DNA of 64,000 bases. Origin: Lonicera japonica (taxonomy: Eukaryota; Streptophyta; Magnoliopsida; Dipsacales; Caprifoliaceae). The position numbers and the translations under genes are program-made. Below, piece by piece: positions 52,530 through 64,000 of this stretch (position 1 is its first letter; each line of letters begins with the position of its first letter). The stretch covers positions 8,635,411-8,699,410 of the forward strand of contig CM038467.1 of the NCBI GenBank assembly GCA_021464415.1. The letters run 5' to 3'. The notes under the pieces were generated by a model, which saw nothing but the letters and a program-made list of their open reading frames with translations, was not told where the DNA came from and did no database searches.

Positions 52530-53640
52530 TTATATGATTACTCGTACGGGGAATCCAATTACCCGCACGGGCAATGTCCTAAGGCCGTTGGTTTAGTTGG
52601 AGAACGACCAAACAGTGTTACCCTAAACGGGAAGAAAAGAGACCGAGATGGTAGATAGATTGCCCGTACGGACAATCCGATTCCCCATTCGGACAATCTA
52701 CTCTCGAAGATAGTTTCTTTTGCTATATAAGTTAGCAGAAAGCTCAAGCCAAAGGTTCGAAAATTAACTCTCAAACAGAGGAAAGCAGAGAGAAAACAAT
52801 GAGAAACGAGAAAAATTTGTATTTAGAAAGAGAGATTTACACTTAAACTTTGCTGGATTAGTGAAAGAATTTATAATAGACTCTTATATATTAAATCAAA
52901 GTTCTGTATTTTCATAAAAGGTATACAAACTTATTCTTCTTATGTAAATTCCTACTTTAATATTGTATGTTACTTCTTGTATATATGTGTCTGTAAATAT
53001 CGTCTATGTACTGTTAATTATTGTACTATAGCATATGTGGACCTACATTTGTTTTAATTAATTGGACTTAACCGAAAAATGCCGTTGACATGAAATTGAA
53101 CTGGAATTTCATCTGAACTGAACTCATGATTGGATTACCAATTGCCATGCCATTTTATCCATATTCTACCTAAAATGGTAACTGAACTGAACACCCCACT
53201 GGATTAACCGTACGGGCAACTTAAGGTCTTAAGCTAAAAACCTTTTATGCATGCTTTGTAACACCTCTACATGCTCTATAACACCTTTGCATGCTCTATT
53301 TTATAGTCTTTGGGATTTACTGTAAGTTTTCTAGATTGACTGTACGGGCAATCAGATTACCCGTATGGGATTTCTGATCACCCGTATGGCCTTTTCGTCT
53401 ATAGAACATTTTTTACCCGAAAACAGTAGGATCATTTTGTGCATATTTAACAACTCGTAAATGTCATATTTAGGCCCAAATAGTAGGAAAAGGTTTAAAA
53501 AAAAACGAAAGCATACATGTTCATTTAAAAGCTGAAAAGGCGACGCGGATGCATAGCACCTTCCCGTGACGTAACATAGTTCCCAAACCCAATCTGATTG
53601 CACAGATCGCGTTGTACCCCAAAAAGGTATAAAACACACT
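52530..53640. mobile_element. TE-like region with recurrent CCGTACGG palindromes
   Basis: Words of the form ATTACCCGTACGGG or GATTGCCCGTACGG recur near 52545, 52565, 52660, 52685, 53208, 53342, 53357 and 53380, with decay (CCGCACGG, CCATTCGG, CCGTATGG). A TATATAAG word near 52721 is followed by leader-like sequence. The G+C content is raised against the flanks. It resembles the LTR or regulatory part of a retrotransposon, but ends were not found. Confidence 0.4.
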
Positions 53641-54726
53641 TTTGTCCGTTTTCTCGAAAAACGTAATGGTGATTCTAAAAGTAAAACTTTAAGTAACTCT
53701 TAAGTAAAACAAATAAGTTTTTATAATCACTCAAAAATATTGATTATCAAAATCAAGAGTAAGCTAAATTGAATTGGAAACTATAGGTTTAACACAAAGC
53801 TCATGGTGCAAATTTGTTCGCTTGAAAGAGAAAGAAGCAAAAAATAGACCAAAAAAAAATACAAAAGCAAACAAAAAATTAATAGAATTGCTAAACTAAA
53901 ATTTTAATGCAAAACTTACTATGTAAATTTGTTCACTTGAAGAACATAAAAAGAAGAAACGACCTACAAAAACATAATAAAAGTAAACGATAGAAATAAA
54001 CAAGCAATTCCAAAATCAAATTATATGAAATTAAAACATAATTTTACATGGATAGGAATACTAAAATGATGGGTAACATTCGGAAGATAGGTGTACATAT
54101 ATATACACACATTACTATTATTAGTAGTAGTAAGTTATAATTAGCAGGGAGAAAAAAAAGGCCAAAAGACCAAAAGATAATTAATTTTTTCACTTTGTAA
54201 TGGCAATTTCAAGAACAACATAGAAACAAAGACAACTTTATTATTTATTACAACCATTAAAAATTGCATTAAATGTATTACTTTTTCCATAATACATATA
54301 TACTAGTTTATAACCCACGCAATGCGTGTGCGTATGATAATAATAATTTTATATTATAAATTAAAAAAAGAGATAGAATGTAAAATGTTTTTCCTAGAAT
54401 CTGTTTGATAAAATGATTTATCTATTACTTTTAATGAATTTGAAAAAAAGATATCTGTGACATGGTGAGATGTTTGTATATCTTCTCTTATTTTTAGATG
54501 GAAAACAATAATTGGATTAAAAGAATCAAAAATAATAGTAGAATATTATTTTTCAAAGTCTCATAAGAATTATAGTAGCGTTTTGAAACATTTTTTGAAA
54601 TTCTCTTTTCTATCAAATAGTACCTTAATAGTTGAAAAAAAAAGAAGAAAAGATAGAAAATACTCAACAACACTGACATATATGTGTGTATAATATCAAA
54701 AATATCATAAAGCTAAACGAAGACAC

Positions 54727-54749
54727 AAAAAAAAAAAAAAAAAAAAAAA
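54727..54749. repeat. A23 homopolymer
   Basis: A run of 23 adenines. It could be the remnant of a retroposed poly(A) tail, but no coding or LINE sequence was recognised upstream of it. Confidence 0.8.
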
Positions 54750-55887
54750 CACTTGTCTCAATTAGCAGGTAGTTACTTTGCACAATAAAAATAAAAAAGA
54801 AGAAAAAATTATCACAATAATACTTCATAAAAAATAAAATCATACATTCATCTCCCTCTGTTTTTGCTAACTACTTTCACAGCTTCATCTAATGATTTTT
54901 TTTTTGGATTATATTATTTACATAAATTATAGGACCAATACCATTCAAGATAACTAAACCGACATACAAACTATTCTTTGAATTGGCGAGAGGTACAAAA
55001 TTCATGTAAAATTCAAGTCCATGATAAGAAAACAGTATAAGCCAAGAATATAAGACTTTCTATGCTGAGAATAATTTTGATAAAAATGAACTAATTTTTA
55101 TTTTCTAATTAGGAGAAAAAGGGATAATAAAACATAGAATAACTTTTCAAGAGAGGAAGATACCGACTGAGTTTTGAAATTATCTATGAATTTAAATCGG
55201 CACATACTTATATAGAGATTAGAAAAGCTTAAAACCTGTGACAGAAGAGGAAGTGAAAGAGACATAGAAATTAAAGATTACAATTATTACTTCCTTAATA
55301 AGAATTGGATGCCTTAATGAAGAAACAAATGTTTAGGAGAGGTGTAGAATTAAATCATCTTAATTGAGACTACAATTATGTCACTTCCTCCGTTTTAAGT
55401 GTTGGGTGGAGGATTATTAATGCAACCTAATTAATAAGAGAGAGGATGAGCACTTCTTCTGTTTTACTTATATGTTATAGAATATAAATTGTTTTTTTTG
55501 GCGGGGCCATTGTATTTTCAACCGTGGTTAAAAAACTGGCCCCAGACGGGGTGTTGCAATGTTGGGAAGGAGCCAAGAAGGTGATTTCCCCACTTTCTAT
55601 TAATGTTTGAATTACGAAAATTTCGTTTTCCCCTCTTTTTAAGTAATAGAATTACAATTGTATTTATGTATTGATTGTATAAAAAAAAATCGGGTACCAA
55701 ATGAAGGGTTATTGAAAGCTCTTAGACTCCGATTAGTTGTCTCTCAAACTATGAATAAAAAATTTATGATGAAGATATTTACGATTTTTACATTTATTTG
55801 TGTTTTGTAGTGAAAATTGAACAATCATAAATATGACAATTTATGTTAATTTATCAAAATTCAAATTAAGTCATTTTAAGTATGATG

Positions 55888-56757
55888 GAAAACTACTCTT
55901 GAGTTTTGAGAGGCCCTAGGCAAAAAAAAAATCGGGCCCTTTTGTATTTTTTTATAGTCGTATGATATAAGTACACCTATAAACTTGCAACAAAAAAAAA
56001 ATTGCCATGAACTGGATAACTAAAATATATAGAGAATTTAGAGAAAGAGACGTACTAACCAGTATGACAACTTTGTAAAAAAAAAAAATACCCAAAAAAA
56101 AAATTAATTAAAGATCAAAAAACTAATAATAAAATTTTTCTTTCTTGTTTTCAAGGCCCTTTTGTATTCATGTACACCAATAATGGGTCATGTTAACAAC
56201 CTGTTTATAATAAGAAAAAAAAATTAAATACACATTTAGTAGGGTACGAATTCTCACACGTGAGATTATTTTTTATATTCATAATATGCTTAACATATAA
56301 AGGCACAAGTTATCATTTTTCATAAATATATATATAGCAATGCCATTTGAAAAATTATAAAAAGAATGATTAAAACTTCTTAGTCATATATAATTTAGTC
56401 CAAATAAAAACTAAAATATAGAGTTTTATTTTTATTTTTGTTTAAAAATAATGATACGGTTAAATATTTGAAGAATTATAAAAAGATAATTGGGGGCAAG
56501 ATAGACTTAAGCATTTAAGAGACAAAATATATCTATTGCCATGTTTCAAACTTAAGACCAAAGCCTCAAAAGAACTCTTAATTGATAATTTTCCACCAGA
56601 ACAAAGCTGTACTCAACACTCCAATTGAATGTCAAATGATATTAATCAATAACACCAATAGGCATATATATCAATCGGCTCCCAAAAAATTGGGGGCCCT
56701 GGTACGACGGAGGCCCTAGGCGGCAGCCTGGCTCGCCTATGCCCAGGTCCAACTCTG
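55888..56757. mobile_element. Degenerate non-autonomous element with GGCCCTAGGC ends
   Basis: Left: GAGGCCCTAGGCA, then ATCGGGCCCTTTTGTATTTT. Right, reverse-complemented: GCCGCCTAGGGCCTCC, then CAGGGCCCCCAATTTTTTGG. The outermost right end, reverse-complemented, is CAGAGTTGGACCTGGGCA, which looks like a decayed CAGGGCCGG-type hAT terminus. The interior is A/T-rich without transposase. Its right boundary coincides with the end of F-box-like coding sequence. Confidence 0.5.
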
Positions 56758-56920
56758 ATTCCAAGCTACAAATGTCCACGAGTTTCTCCATCTACGTGAA
56801 AGAATACTGGTACGTGCCGCTTCTTTCATTGTTAGGAGAGAAAATATCGTGATTGCAAGAATATCATCGGGCAATGGACTAATCCAATCCGCCGAAAGAA
56901 TACTTCTGATCTCACTACAC
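56757..56920 (-). pseudogene. F-box gene fragment cut by a transposon
   Basis: The frame encodes [20 protein letters not shown] followed by [20 protein letters not shown] and VAW. This is the F-box plus the start of the hinge typical of plant F-box/LRR/FBD proteins, which recruit substrates to SCF ubiquitin ligases. Homology stops at the terminus of the element at 55888-56757, and no leucine-rich or FBD part is found on its other side. The sequence before DWIS has no in-frame ATG. It is a broken gene, probably disrupted by the insertion or captured at its edge. Confidence 0.7.
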
Positions 56921-57017
56921 TGGTAATTGCAAACAGTCAAAAAGAATATTTTAGTTTATAATTAAGAAAAAAAGAAGTCCCTTTTTGGCATCGGATAATG
57001 TAATGAATGATTCTTCC

Positions 57018-57141
57018 AGATTTGCCCATATATATATATATATATATATCATTCATTCAACCAACAGTTTAGATTCGCATATCCTCTTCTAGATTTGCCC
57101 ATATATCATTCATTCAACCAACAATTTAGACTTGCATATCC
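57018..57141. repeat. Tandem duplication with an expanded TA tract in one copy
   Basis: Both copies start AGATTTGCCCATATAT (57018 and 57091) and continue through CATTCATTCAACCAACA and GCATATCC. The first copy has a longer TA run (to about 57048), so the microsatellite expanded or shrank after duplication. Confidence 0.85.
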
Positions 57142-57921
57142 ATAACGGAAGATTGTTATTTAGGTTAAATCAGTTGTGTTTTTGCCCACATCAATTTATT
57201 TTTTGTCCATTACTATATATAACAATTCGTTACTTGGGAGAGTGAGTTCTGGTCAGTACGTTAATCCTAGTAGTTAATATTATAATAATAATGATAGGCC
57301 ACAATATTCATATGTGCAACTGCCAGTAGACATTTAAAATATGATAACTTACCAACTAGTCATAATTGTTTGTTACAAATTCGCATAAGTGATTATTATA
57401 AGCACATGGCACAAATTGAATATTCAATGCATATAATGCCTACAAATTAGCAACCATAATCCATATGGAGAGAATATTGGTAATTATATCCTACATAGAC
57501 ATTGGATTGTCTGCGGTAACTATATAAAATTGAGACTTTACAATTTGATTTCCCCAAATTAAAAGAAAAACAAAAGATGATGATGATAATACGCAAAAAA
57601 GAAGTGATTTTTAAATGGCAGAGAAAGTGAATATACCGGCCTTGTAGAGTTTGGAATTAAGGTGCAAGCTATTCTCCTTCTAAATAATCCTTCTCTTTGG
57701 TATTATTCAGGCCTAAAGGTTAGAATGGAGAGGGCCAACATTATTCCTAATTAATATATTGGACAGTGGGCAGTGGTGGTAAACAACCCTAACATATATA
57801 ATATAATAATAGGAAAAAAAAGAGTAACTTTGCTTGAGGAAAACAACTTCAATTCCCATTATTTGAAAAAAAGCAAACAAATAGAAATCATTAGGAACAA
57901 GCAACTTTGTAATTAAAGAGA

Positions 57922-58146
57922 ATGGTTATTGCAGCTTTTTTCTTGGTGATAATGGCTGGGGTTTACGCTATGATCATTGAGTTCAAATTCCGGTATTGCA
58001 AATCGAATACGTGTTGTAATTTTATTCTACTATTGATTTTGATGTTTTTAATTACCTCTCCCAATTCATGCCTTTTTATTATCTATAATGGATTTTTGAT
58101 CTGTTGTATTCTTGTTCTTTTTATCTTCTTCACATCACGCACTTGA
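57922..58146 (+). CDS. Doubtful 74-residue hydrophobic reading frame
   Basis: An ATG frame encodes MVIAAFFLVIMAGVYAMIIE, a short charged part FKFRYCKSNTCC and a second long hydrophobic part ending FFTSRT. Two membrane spans would be predicted. In A/T-rich DNA such frames arise by chance because T-rich codons give Phe, Leu and Ile. No homologue is recognised and no other support exists. It is listed only as a candidate small membrane protein. Confidence 0.12.
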   Translation: MVIAAFFLVIMAGVYAMIIEFKFRYCKSNTCCNFILLLILMFLITSPNSCLFIIYNGFLICCILVLFIFFTSRT

Positions 58147-58190
58147 TCGAGCAGATAGCTTGTTAATTAGCAATGAAAATATATACTATA

Positions 58191-58193
<3 letters not shown>

Positions 58194-58233
<40 letters not shown>
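58194..58233. repeat. (CT)n microsatellite
   Basis: About twenty CT units without interruption, in intergenic DNA. No nearby gene start explains it as a leader. Confidence 0.95.
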
Positions 58234-58236
<3 letters not shown>

Positions 58237-58658
58237 GTCCATGGCGAACTTGCGATTTTCTTTTAATATTTACAAAAAATAAATGAAAACAATTTGTTTG
58301 AGGGAAAAGAATCAAATGACTATTCTGCTTCTTTGGCCAACTTAAAAACTCACCATTTTTCTTCTTTCCTCAACCCCACCTTGAATTTTCTTTCCATTTT
58401 TTTCAGTGTGTTATGGAATTGGATTTAAACTTAGAAATGGAACATGATTTTGGAATTCTATTATTTGAATAGACTAAAATATTGTGGTAAAACCATTAAT
58501 TCTAAAATATTGAATTATATAAGGAAAGTAGTTAGAGTTTTCAATTTCAACTCTTATTGAACTCCAAAAAATAAATTCGGTCACAAAGAATTAATACACA
58601 CAGAGATCACCACCACCCCCCGAACCAACCCCTCACCCATGTACCTATATATATATAG

Positions 58659-59650
58659 AGTAAATACTATCAATGGCCACTGAACTATTGGCAAATTCTA
58701 CCAGTAGCCACTGAACTTCATTTTGTTACACTTGGACCATTAAACTTTTAAAACGTACTACCATTGGCCACTCCGTTAAATCTCACCGTTAGTTTTTGAC
58801 AGAATCAATATCACGTGATTTTCATGTGCATGGAAGGGGCATTTAAGTCTTTTTCCATTTTCTTTTTCTTTTTTCCTTTTCTTTTCTTTTCTTTCTTCTT
58901 CTTCTTCCCCTTTCTCCTCTTTCTTCTCAGTCTTTTTCCATTGAAGTCCAGGGCATCTTGACTTTACATACACACACACACACACACAATTTCAGAGGAA
59001 GGCAAAATTCGAAGAAGTTTCGAAGGGGAAGAAATTCGGAGGAAGAAGAAAGAGGAAGAAAATCGAAGAGGAAGGAAGAAGAAAATCGAAGAAGAAGAAG
59101 AAGAAGAATCGGAGAAGAAGAAAGAAAAGAAAAGAAGGAGAAGAAATTCGGAGGAGGAGAAAGGGGAAGAAGGAGGAGAAAAGGAAATTAAGAAAATCGA
59201 AGAGGAAGGAAGAAGAAAATCGAAGAAGAAAGAAGAAGAAGAAGAATCAGAAAAGAAAAGAAGGAGAAGAAATTCGGAAGAGGGGAAAGGGGAAGAAGAA
59301 GGAAGAGGAGAAAGGGAAAGTAAGAAAATCGAAGAGGAAGGAAGAAGAAAATCGAAGAAGAAGGAAGAAGGAAGAATTGAAGAAGAAGAAGAAGAATCGA
59401 AGAAGAAGAAGAAAGAAAAGAAAAGGAAAGAAAAGAAAAAGGAAATGGAAATGGAAAAAGACTTAAATGCCCCTTCCATGCACATGAAAATCACGTGATA
59501 TTGATTCCGTCAAAAACTAACGGTGAGATTTAACGGAGTGGCCAATGGTAGTACGTTTTAAAAGTTTAATGGTCCAAATGTAACAAAATGAAGTTCAGTG
59601 GCTACTGGTAGAATTTGCCAATAGTTCAGTGGCCATTGATGGTATTTACT
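58659..59650. mobile_element. Foldback element 2, about 990 bp, inserted in a (TA)n tract
   Basis: The left arm (58659-58864) and right arm (59445-59650) are inverted repeats of about 206 bp with about three differences that I can count. Ends read AGTAAATACTATCAATGG and, reverse-complemented, AGTAAATACCATCAATGG, with TATATATA outside both. The core (about 58985-59440) is almost pure purine on the plus strand, built from GAAGAA words, with three larger units containing AAAATCGAAGAGGAAGGAAG about 133 bp apart. A (CA)n run lies at 58970-58988. There is no transposase; the long Ser/Phe-rich minus-strand frame is a by-product of the GAA repeats. It shares layout and target with the element at 17539-18509, but not sequence. 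Confidence 0.85.
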
Positions 59651-62600
59651 ATATATATATATCATAAGTGAATAAACTTATGATTATTATAATATATATT
59701 TTACAATTTTTTAAAAGTCCTACTGAGGGCCAAAGCCCAAACAACAAATTAAAAAACTTGTTCAAATACGCATATACATATATGTATACATTTATTTTCA
59801 TAGTACCACTATCTGTCGCTACAATGTTGTTATCACTGTCTAATGCCGGAGCCCCGGTGAGATCACCAAAGCTTCGGCAATAGTCGACAAAGCTTTGGCA
59901 ATGGTCGATAGTGGGCAGAGATGGTTGGTGAGGCGAAATAACCTTTAAACCTATTGACTCTTGAGAATTTACAATCAATTCTACAAACTGGAGAAACAAA
60001 CAAATTCAGAATTTTCATAGAATTTAAAAGGAAAACTTTGTACCATCAAAATAGTAGTATTGTAAATTTGTAATTCTAATAGAATTCATAAACTGGTATC
60101 CAAATGCACTCTTATACATTGTTGCCTTTTTTTTTTACCAGAATTTTTTTTACTGTTGCTTGAAATAAATTGATAATTTCATATGGATGTGAACATTTGC
60201 ATTAATTTTGTTATGGACAGTGAACGTAATAAGCATGCTACACTTGTTTTTGTATTAGATTTTGCTTATGTGCTTTATGGCAGCTTTAGGTTCACTTAGT
60301 GCCTTTTAAAACATTAGAAATTTCATTTTTTCAAAGCATAATATAGGAAGAATAATTTATAACCAATAAAAAAACTCGTGGATTTAAATAAAAAAATTAT
60401 CGTAAAAAGTTGAAAGGAAGATGTATGAAAATAAATGTGAACTATAATGGCTTTGGCAGGAATTGTTTATATAATTATTAAGCAAGCTGTGGGCGAATTT
60501 TATAGAAAGAAAGGTCTTGGGTTTCAATATTTAAACAGATTGGGCCGCCCGTACATACTGGCATCGGGTAGCATTTTATTTTCTAAAACGAATTTGGACA
60601 ATTAATCTAATATTGAGGTCAGACTGGTCAGTTTCAAAAAGCTACCAAACATCATGAATAATTCTATTTATTTTTTATACATCAATATTTAGTATTGTAT
60701 TTGATGCATAAATTATGAATCAAATTAATTAAACAGTATAAATTATGTAGCCATTGATGTGGTTGACTGATTCCAAATTCCCAATCATATATTAAGCGCT
60801 CCTCCTCATAAATAAAAATTTGACTCATTTTCAGTCTTTTTCTAATTTTATTACTACATCCTTTGATATAATTATATACTTTCTACATAAAATAACAATA
60901 AGAAATAGCTCGCTTGTATCGAAGAAGTAGCCTAATTTTTAAAATAATTTTACTCTAAAGTCTTTAATGATTAAGTTACCTTCTTCTTTTTTTTATTTTA
61001 ATGTTTTACATAATTTTATTTTTCGAACAATTCATTCTTCAAGTCTCAAAAGAAGAACCCATTAAAAACTTCAAACCCTTTGCGCATGCAAATGAATAAA
61101 AGTGTAAACAATTATTTGCATAATTTTAAAACTATATATAGGGGGTCTAAACTATACCAAAAATTCCCCTTAATAGTAAAGCCATCCCTTTTAGTAAGTA
61201 GGGTTCATGTCCCCATAAAGGTGAGCCAACCTCCTCACATGGCATAGCACTAGTTGCTCTAACCTTCTTAATTAATCTTTCTTTTTAAATTTGATTTTAG
61301 TATAATTCGAAAATTGTAAAGGTTATTTTTTTATTTTTTTTCCATTTAGAACTTACAATGCCTAGAAGGCAGGGAAAGATCACAACTATAAAGATTTAAA
61401 CTTATATATAGTATTCTAATTTGTTTAATATTTTACTTAGAGCCAAGTTCTCAATGACTATCTTTTAAGTTGGATTTCTCTTTAATACCACTCTACATAT
61501 TTTGAGTCGTGGATTTTAAAATTGTCTACTTTAGTTCAAATCTTCAAATAAACCATTAATTAAGATTTTTTTCCCTTCCTTTTTTGGAGCAATTCTACTT
61601 TCATTGAAACCATAAATTAATGTTTTTTTTTCAATGCAATCCTACACTATTATATCGATACATGGATTAATATTATACTTGTAACTAATGAGAGTCCTAA
61701 CTGGAACTTTTAAATTCAAGTGGGGTCCTTTTAACACTTAAATAATTCAATATGTTCTGCAAGGCAAAGATAAAATTAAACCATCAATTTTGAAATATGT
61801 TGACTTATTTTTGGAATTCACTAAATGGGGTAGGATTCGGTCATAATCTTTGTAAAAGGTGGACACTATTTCAATAGTACGATCTCATTACATGATTGCT
61901 CAATCTGATCTGCAATCCCGAATATTCATGGATGTTGCAAAATGTACAAACTTCTATATTTAGTGTCATATTTGACAAAATCTCAAAATTCAGTGTCATA
62001 TTTGACATCATCTCAATGAATCCTCTATAGAGGTTCAAGTATGCGTGGAAAAATAAATAAAAAATACAATTTATTAATACATTTACATGAATAATATTTC
62101 AGAGATTTGTAATTTCTACTAGACAAAACTACATACAACAATGCGTGCAGTACATCATATTTGGTATCGAGCAACTAACAGATAGACAAATTAACTGTTA
62201 ATAGTCAAAGTATTTTGTGAACACCCTAGTATATCAAAGAGTGAGTTTGTCTTACCATAAACTTGATCAATCGTCACTCTATGTTTGTGTACAAACTTTT
62301 TGTGAATTTTTTATTTTTGTTTTGTTGGCTAAAATTCAATGGGTGCAGTAGAAATAATATTTTTCAATATAAACAATTGCATACAAATAGTTTTATATAC
62401 ATATATATATATATATATTTTATAATAGTACAGTTGTTATTGATTATGCCACAAAATTGTCCTATTAGAAGACCAACTAAAGATGGGCCTAGATAACAGA
62501 AGGAGAGGAGTCGAGTCTTTCCCTCCTCTCTCCACAGAGATTCATTAGATACCATAATTTATTTAATGGGACTACCAACCCTTTTATATTTGGAATCGTC

Positions 62601-64000
62601 AAATAAATAATTAGACAAGCATCAGGATGGAAGATTCGGACAACTTTTTTTTTTTCTAAGAAATTAAGTGGATTATTAAGCTTTATATATGGCTAATTTT
62701 AAAGATGTGCAGATTAAACAATATTTTTGATGCAATAAAAATCGATAGAACATTTATACAAAGAAAGTTGTATTATATTTATAGCTCACGAAATATGTTA
62801 ATTAAATGTGGACAAAATAAAACACATATTATTTTTTTTCCATAGAATCATGTATATTTCGAGACCAGTCGTATCTATAAGGTCAAACAAGAATTTGCTT
62901 GTCGGGAAAGTATATGTCTGGTTGAGTGGGATTAGGCCAGAAAACGAAAGGGAAGGGAACAATTTTTGGTGGAGCTTTCTTCGAATATGAATGGTGAATG
63001 TGCGAACAAAAGAGCATCCTCAAGGTTTTTACCGACAAAGGGGAAGGTCAAATTCCACTATGCTGAAGAAAAGGGGAGAAGCAAGTCAATTCAGTTGACA
63101 AAAATATTTATTACAATAAATATGTTTTTGACCTTTTCTTTTCTTCAGATTGGAGTAATCTATCAGATGGCTACGTTTATGAAGTTGTTCATTGTACCTT
63201 AAATTTATTCAAAGGTATTTAGTTTTTGAAATTGTCATTGTATCTTAAATTTATTTAGTGATGTTAAATTTAAATAATGTATGTACACACTACATTTATA
63301 ACAGGGCAAATTAACTCCTTAGTGGTGAAGAATCAGGTGAAGGTTCTAAAAATTCTAAACATGTCTCACTAATAATAAATGTAACATATATTCTCTTTTT
63401 TTTTTGGTTCTCCACGGAGTGTCTAGGCTAGCTTTCGCGCACCTCGACTAATCCCTGCTTGCCGTTCATGGCTGCCGCTGGTCAAGTATTATTTTAATAT
63501 ATATTCTTGTCTTCTAATATACTAATATAAATTTACTTGACTGAAAATATCGTAATAGATTTAGATTTGAATTATTAATCCTTAATCTTCCTTTCTCAAA
63601 TGGCAATCAACCCCGTCTTTTCTTTTTCTTTTCACCTTTGTATCACAATCAAAACTTTCACTATCCTGTATAGGTAGAATATAAGCCTTTTGCCCTTCTC
63701 CTAAAAATCACCCGCATTTGTTGTTTTTTATATTTATTAAAAAATAATTAAAACATAAAATCCTTTTGCATCTATCTATCTATCTAAATATATATATATA
63801 TATATATATATATTTACGTACTAAATGATGATTATAGTTGAATAGTTGTCACTGACAAAGTATAAACTTCTTCCTAACAAGCGGCAAAGAATAGTAATTC
63901 CGTCAAGTCAACTTTGATTGAAGCTTTAGCCATGAATAACAGAGTAATAAATTTCCCGCATCCATTAGCCATGAAGTCACACAAAGTAACATAAATATAA
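59651..64000. other. A/T-rich intergenic DNA to the window end
   Basis: No gene was recognised. TA tracts lie near 62399-62419 and 63788-63813. A G+C-richer patch at 63410-63485 (GTGTCTAGGCTAGCTTTCGC, then GCACCTCGACTAATCC) looks like a repetitive-element fragment of a type I have seen in other plant intergenic DNA, but I cannot name it. Confidence 0.55.

Larger units (their letters stand above)
51736..58658. other. Gene-poor block with TE relics
   Basis: The block starts with the promoter side of the zinc-finger gene and continues as A/T-rich DNA. It contains a three-copy short repeat (51900-51990), a TE-like region with CGTACGG words (52530-53640), an A23 run (54727-54749), a degenerate transposon (about 55888-56757), an F-box gene fragment and a (CT)n tract. 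No intact gene was recognised. Confidence 0.6.

Noticed and set aside
58964..59494. 176-residue Ser/Phe-rich minus-strand frame
   Set aside because: It is a by-product of GAAGAA repeats in the foldback core and has no protein-like features.

Overview
This window is nuclear genomic DNA of a flowering plant, almost certainly a eudicot. The evidence is eight intron-containing or plant-type genes with plant-style splice sites, plastid transit peptides, very A/T-rich intergenic DNA, and many small plant transposons (Stowaway, foldback elements, a solo copia-type LTR, a LINE remnant). The species cannot be fixed from the sequence. If the left-edge GRAS gene really is RAD1, the plant probably forms arbuscular mycorrhiza, because that gene is lost in non-mycorrhizal lineages; this is inference.

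Layout, left to right. 1-1306 (-): GRAS transcription factor, cut by the window edge. 2597-5045 (+): plastid nucleoside diphosphate kinase 2, 7 exons. 6207-7353 (-): two-exon gene of unknown function. 8261-12161 (-): ABC1/ADCK-family atypical kinase, 12 exons. 12.2-18.7 kb: transposon-rich gap with a DNA transposon, a Stowaway MITE, a decayed small-protein gene and a striking 1-kb foldback element. 18750-22924 (-): 26S proteasome lid subunit RPN7, 8 exons, with an antisense LINE fragment in intron 6. 23-28.4 kb: two MITEs and a solo LTR. 28383-30563 (-): plastid ribosomal protein bS21c, whose single intron holds an unrelated protein-coding fragment. 30.6-37.4 kb: A/T-rich gap with several non-autonomous elements. 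37451-43586 (+): Elongator catalytic subunit ELP3, 9 exons, with a GC-AG intron and a tandem duplication in intron 1. 45797-47295 (+): HemW-like radical SAM protein, with a hairpin MITE in its promoter region. 48504-51735 (-): predicted secreted, membrane-anchored C2H2 zinc-finger protein, 9 exons, whose signal peptide core is made of microsatellite-encoded polyphenylalanine. 51.8-64 kb: gene-poor, with TE relics, an F-box gene fragment apparently broken by a transposon, and a second 1-kb foldback element.

The genes do not form a pathway. They are housekeeping neighbours: plastid nucleotide metabolism and translation, proteasome, Elongator/tRNA modification, radical SAM/heme. I see no CRISPR array, operon, rRNA, convincing tRNA or defence system. 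The most unusual structures are the two foldback elements at 17539-18509 and 58659-59650. They differ in sequence but share architecture: about 1 kb, nearly identical 200-270 bp arms, insertion inside a (TA)n tract, and ends of the form (TA)nGAGT. This suggests a microsatellite-targeting transposon group. All gene models were spliced by hand from the sequence and every joined frame is a multiple of three.
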